Part shown: one piece after another, positions 7,128-9,136 of the stretch
Numbering within the stretch: the first letter of the stretch is position 1
How the letters are laid out: every line of letters starts with the position of its first letter
Assembly: GCA_945903555.1 (NCBI GenBank)
Contig: CAMDOJ010000067.1
Location: 1 to 9,136 of the forward strand
Length of the DNA stretch: 9,136 nucleotides
Direction: 5' to 3'
Source of the DNA: Chthoniobacter flavus
GTDB lineage: Bacteria; Verrucomicrobiota; Verrucomicrobiia; Chthoniobacterales; Terrimicrobiaceae
Notes under the pieces: model-generated
Told to the model about the DNA's origin: nothing
Databases searched by the model: none
Seen by the model: only the letters and a program-made list of their open reading frames with translations
Position numbers and translations under genes: made by a program

Positions 7128-7666
7128 GCGAGTCCCTCCTTTCCAATGTTCGAGTGCACGCAGTCGGCAAGTATTTTGCGCAACCGGTAAAATAAAGCGG
7201 CCATCGCGTTTTCCGGGCGGGAAAGCCGCTCCGCGATGTCCCGGACAGCCTCACCACGACTATAGCGGGCTGAGATGAGTTCGCGCTGCCTCGGGTTCAG
7301 ACGCTCTATGCAGCGTTCCAACACCTTGAGCCTAGAGTCAGCTTTCTCAGCGTATTCTTCCAATTCTCCAGCCATCCTCACAACCAATTCATCGTCCAAC
7401 ACCAAACGCGACCGCTGCTTGCTTTTTCGATGGGCCATAACCTCAAAGCGGGCGAATGTGTAGGCCCAACGCAGAAAGGGTTGCTCCCGGTCGTATAGGG
7501 CACACCTCCGGCAGAGCTTCATGTTCGTCTCCTGAAGCACATCGTCAGCGTCATTCACTCCACCCAAAAGTGAAACAATGAAGGCATACATCGCGCTTTG
7601 AGAGGCCATCAACCTCTGGACGAATTCGGGCGTTGGTCCGCTTGTATCCAGCATATTTTCATCCAT
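7124..7666 (-). CDS. ECF-type sigma-70 factor, Rhodopirellula/Verrucomicrobium family
   Basis: 180 residues, typical of ECF sigma factors, which carry only regions 2 and 4. Region 2 spans about 14-85, with 'DADDVLQETNMKL' at 39-51 (core RNA polymerase and -10 contacts) and the 'FLRWAYTFARFEVMAHRKSK' helix. Region 4 spans about 112-166, with 'LNPRQRELISARYSRGEAV' followed by a helix-turn-helix that reads the -35. The 'FLRWAYTFARFEVMAHRK' pattern is characteristic of the group described as the Rhodopirellula/Verrucomicrobium family (TIGR02989, from memory). It overlaps the FecR-like gene by four bases, so the pair forms one operon. The start at 7666 is preferred; a second Met at residue 5 (7654) is possible. 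There is no Shine-Dalgarno, and a TATAAT sits six bases before the ATG, hinting at a leaderless transcript. Likely targets include its own promoter and neighbouring genes. Confidence 0.93.
   Translation of the reverse strand: MDENMLDTSGPTPEFVQRLMASQSAMYAFIVSLLGGVNDADDVLQETNMKLCRRCALYDREQPFLRWAYTFARFEVMAHRKSKQRSRLVLDDELVVRMAGELEEYAEKADSRLKVLERCIERLNPRQRELISARYSRGEAVRDIAERLSRPENAMAALFYRLRKILADCVHSNIGKEGLA
7135..7141 (-). promoter_or_regulatory. Shine-Dalgarno of the FecR-like gene
   Basis: AAGGAGG on the minus strand lies 7 bases before the ATG at 7127 and inside the 3' end of the sigma gene. It supports that start. It is the only strong Shine-Dalgarno I see at any gene start in this window. 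Confidence 0.8.
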
Positions 7667-7672
7667 AACGAT

Positions 7673-7678
7673 ATTATA
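7673..7678 (-). promoter_or_regulatory. Candidate -10 box (TATAAT) just before the sigma gene
   Basis: An exact TATAAT on the minus strand is separated from the ATG at 7666 by six bases, which would place the transcription start at or next to the A of ATG. No good -35 hexamer lies 16-18 bases upstream, so support is partial. Confidence 0.3.
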
Positions 7679-7691
7679 ATTCAGACAAAAT

Positions 7692-7709
7692 GCAGTACAT
7701 ATGACGAAA
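7692..7709 (-). promoter_or_regulatory. Shared motif TTnCGTCATATnnnCTGC, sigma-gene side
   Basis: Read toward the sigma gene, this site carries TT-n-CGTCATAT-nnn-CTGC, 25 bases upstream of its ATG. The same pattern with the same spacing is found at 7831-7848 on the opposite strand, upstream of the epimerase. CGTC is a common core of ECF -10 elements, so this may be an autoregulatory promoter element or an operator. A matching AAC-type -35 at 16-17 bases was not found. Confidence 0.4.
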
Positions 7710-7830
7710 ATTGCTTTCCAGCATGAAAACGTTTAAGACCAATGGCAGTGATGCATCGCAACCGCAATGCCTCTTTTGCAGCCTCGGGGTTTTGATTCAT
7801 AACACAAATTGATCAATCGCAGCAGATGAC

Positions 7831-7848
7831 TTCCGTCATATAACCTGC
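7831..7848 (+). promoter_or_regulatory. Shared motif TTnCGTCATATnnnCTGC, epimerase side
   Basis: This site reads TTCCGTCATATAACCTGC toward the epimerase gene, 53 bases before its preferred ATG. It matches the sigma-side copy at 14 of 18 positions with identical spacing. The core also gives a TATAAC at 7839-7844 that could act as a -10 on its own. An adjoining ATGAC/GTCAT inverted repeat (7826-7839) overlaps it. Confidence 0.4.
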
Positions 7849-7901
7849 GAAAGTGACTAATCTCAGTGTCCCTTCACTTTTGTACTCACCCTGACGCTCC
7901 A

Positions 7902-9050
7902 ATGATTAAAGGCATCCCTGTTACATTCCACCGACACACGCCGTCCTGCCGTGCCTACCTGATCGCCCACTTGTTGTTCGCGATCGCCCTCAGTGGAGCC
8001 CATCTCGAGGCAAACCAGGCCGCCGATCCGGATGCGCAGTTTGATTTGAAGAACGCGAAGGGCATGGAGGTGCGAGTGGCCGCCTACGGCGCTCGGATTA
8101 CCTCCATTAAAGTTCCCGATCGCAATGGTGATTTTGCGGATGTCGTCCTCGGCTTTGACACGGTCGAACCCTATAGGTCATCCCCCAAGAAGCCCTACCT
8201 CGGGGTCACGCTTGGCCGCTACGCCGGGCGTATCGCCAACGGGCGGTTTACGCTGGACGGCGTTGAGCATGTGCTCGCCAAGAACAATGGCCCGAATCAC
8301 AACCACGGAGGGCTCATTGGCTTTGACAAGGTCGTCTGGGATGCAAAGCAGGCCGGTAACAGCGTGACATTCTCCCGCACCTCGCCCAACGGCGAGGAGG
8401 GGTATCCCGGAAATCTCGATGTCTGCGTAACCTACACGCTCACCGACAAGAACGAACTCATCATTGATTACCGGGCCACGACCGACCGCGCGACACCGGT
8501 TAATTTATCAAATCACAGCTATTTCAATCTGGCAGGTGAGGGCTCAGAGACTGTGCTACTACACGACCTTCAGATCCATACCGACGCCATGCTCCCGATC
8601 GACAAGACCTCGGTTCCCACTGGAAAAATTGTGCCAGTTGCCGATACCCCGTTCGATTTTCGTCAGCCCAAGCCGGTCGGACGGGATATTGATCAGCCCA
8701 ATGATCAGCTGGCCAACGGTAGCGGGTATGACCACACCTTTGTCCTCAATTCCCGCAAAGCGGACTTGCTCCCAGTCGCCACGCTTCACGAGAAAACTAG
8801 CGGTCGGATGATGAAGGTCTTTACCGATCAGCCGGGGCTCCAACTCTACACCGCAAACTTCCTCGATGGTTCCTTGACCGGGAAATCCGGCCGTCCTTAT
8901 CCTCGGCAAAGCGCTCTGTGTCTGGAAACACAGCACTTTCCCGACAGCCCCAACCAGTCGCAATTTCCAAACACGATACTCCGACCTGGGGAAACCTACC
9001 AGAGCCGGACAACCTACCAATTCACTGTCAGCGATTCCTTCGGGGAATGA
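7902..9050 (+). CDS. galM: Exported aldose 1-epimerase (galactose mutarotase)
   Basis: 382 residues from ATG 7902. The enzyme interconverts alpha and beta anomers of galactose or glucose. The expected catalytic residues are all visible: 'NHNHGG' with His135, 'NLSNHSYFNLAG' with His205 (general acid), 'GYDHTF' with Asp277, and 'LETQHFPDSPNQ' with Glu342 (general base). 'ETYQSRTTYQF' closes the fold as usual. Unlike the cytoplasmic GalM of most bacteria, it carries an N-terminal signal: basic residues, a hydrophobic core at about 18-33, and likely cleavage after 'HLEA' near residue 36, so it should act in the periplasm or outside. A GTG at 7866 would extend the protein by 12 residues, but the ATG gives a more normal signal peptide; neither has a Shine-Dalgarno. 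It is divergent from the sigma/FecR operon and shares an upstream motif with it. Confidence 0.92.
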   Translation: MIKGIPVTFHRHTPSCRAYLIAHLLFAIALSGAHLEANQAADPDAQFDLKNAKGMEVRVAAYGARITSIKVPDRNGDFADVVLGFDTVEPYRSSPKKPYLGVTLGRYAGRIANGRFTLDGVEHVLAKNNGPNHNHGGLIGFDKVVWDAKQAGNSVTFSRTSPNGEEGYPGNLDVCVTYTLTDKNELIIDYRATTDRATPVNLSNHSYFNLAGEGSETVLLHDLQIHTDAMLPIDKTSVPTGKIVPVADTPFDFRQPKPVGRDIDQPNDQLANGSGYDHTFVLNSRKADLLPVATLHEKTSGRMMKVFTDQPGLQLYTANFLDGSLTGKSGRPYPRQSALCLETQHFPDSPNQSQFPNTILRPGETYQSRTTYQFTVSDSFGE

Positions 9051-9136
9051 TCATCCGCGATTGAAATCGGTCTCCCCAAAAGCGGGTGGAGCTAAATGGG
9101 GACGCCTTTTACTCGGCCAAGAGATTTTTGGGCCGT

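Larger units (their letters stand above)
7667..7901. promoter_or_regulatory. Divergent control region between sigma factor and epimerase
   Basis: This stretch of about 235 bases is AT-richer than its flanks and encodes nothing convincing. It holds the two mirrored CGTCATAT motifs, the TATAAT next to the sigma gene, and a perfect 10-bp palindrome ATTGATCAAT at 7808-7817 that could be a repressor site. Because the two genes read away from each other, all promoters for both must lie here or overlap the genes. Confidence 0.6.

Noticed and set aside
7866..7901. GTG start for the epimerase, 12 codons upstream
   Set aside because: It lengthens the signal's N-region with no Shine-Dalgarno to support it; the ATG at 7902 gives a more typical signal peptide. 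Not fully excluded.
9051..9136. Weak stems after the epimerase (TCCCC/GGGGA, and CGGCC/GGCCG at 9114-9135)
   Set aside because: Stems of only five pairs with long loops, cut off by the window edge; not enough to call a terminator.
1..9136. CRISPR arrays, tRNA or rRNA genes, insertion sequences
   Set aside because: No regularly spaced repeats, cloverleaf, rRNA sequence, transposase or terminal inverted repeats were seen on either strand.

Overview
The window looks like a piece of a sulfated-polysaccharide utilisation region from a PVC-superphylum bacterium, most likely Verrucomicrobiota and possibly a planctomycete or Lentisphaerota relative. Three things point there. First, secreted sulfatases stand in tandem. 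Second, there is an ECF sigma factor of the Rhodopirellula/Verrucomicrobium type translationally coupled to a FecR-like membrane protein. Third, most starts lack a Shine-Dalgarno sequence. The taxonomic call is inference from gene content; no rRNA or housekeeping marker lies in the window.

Layout. Positions 1-5438 hold four closely spaced plus-strand genes, probably one transcript entering from upstream: the 3' end of a sulfatase, a complete arylsulfatase (CTPSR formylglycine site), a complete iduronate-2-sulfatase-like enzyme (CGPSR site), and a secreted protein with the layout of a clan GH-A TIM-barrel glycosidase plus a C-terminal beta-rich domain. Positions 5439-5723 are a convergent intergenic region with several hairpins. 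On the minus strand, a sigma factor (7666 to 7124) and a FecR-like protein (7127 to 5724) overlap by ATGA and converge on the sulfatase cluster. Positions 7667-7901 are a divergent control region, followed on the plus strand by an exported aldose 1-epimerase (7902-9050). The last 86 bases hold no recognisable gene.

How the parts may work together (inference). The sulfatases would remove sulfate esters from an algal or mucin-like glycan in the periplasm or outside the cell. The candidate glycosidase would then cleave the desulfated chain, and the mutarotase would equilibrate released galactose- or glucose-type sugars. The sigma/FecR pair is a plausible local switch. The sigma gene and the divergently read epimerase gene carry the same bipartite motif upstream (TTnCGTCATATnnnCTGC), each oriented toward its own gene, which suggests shared control.

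The most novel items are the unassigned glycosidase-like protein, the extra C-terminal module of the FecR protein, the mirrored divergent motif, and the lysine-rich C-terminal tails of two of the three sulfatases.
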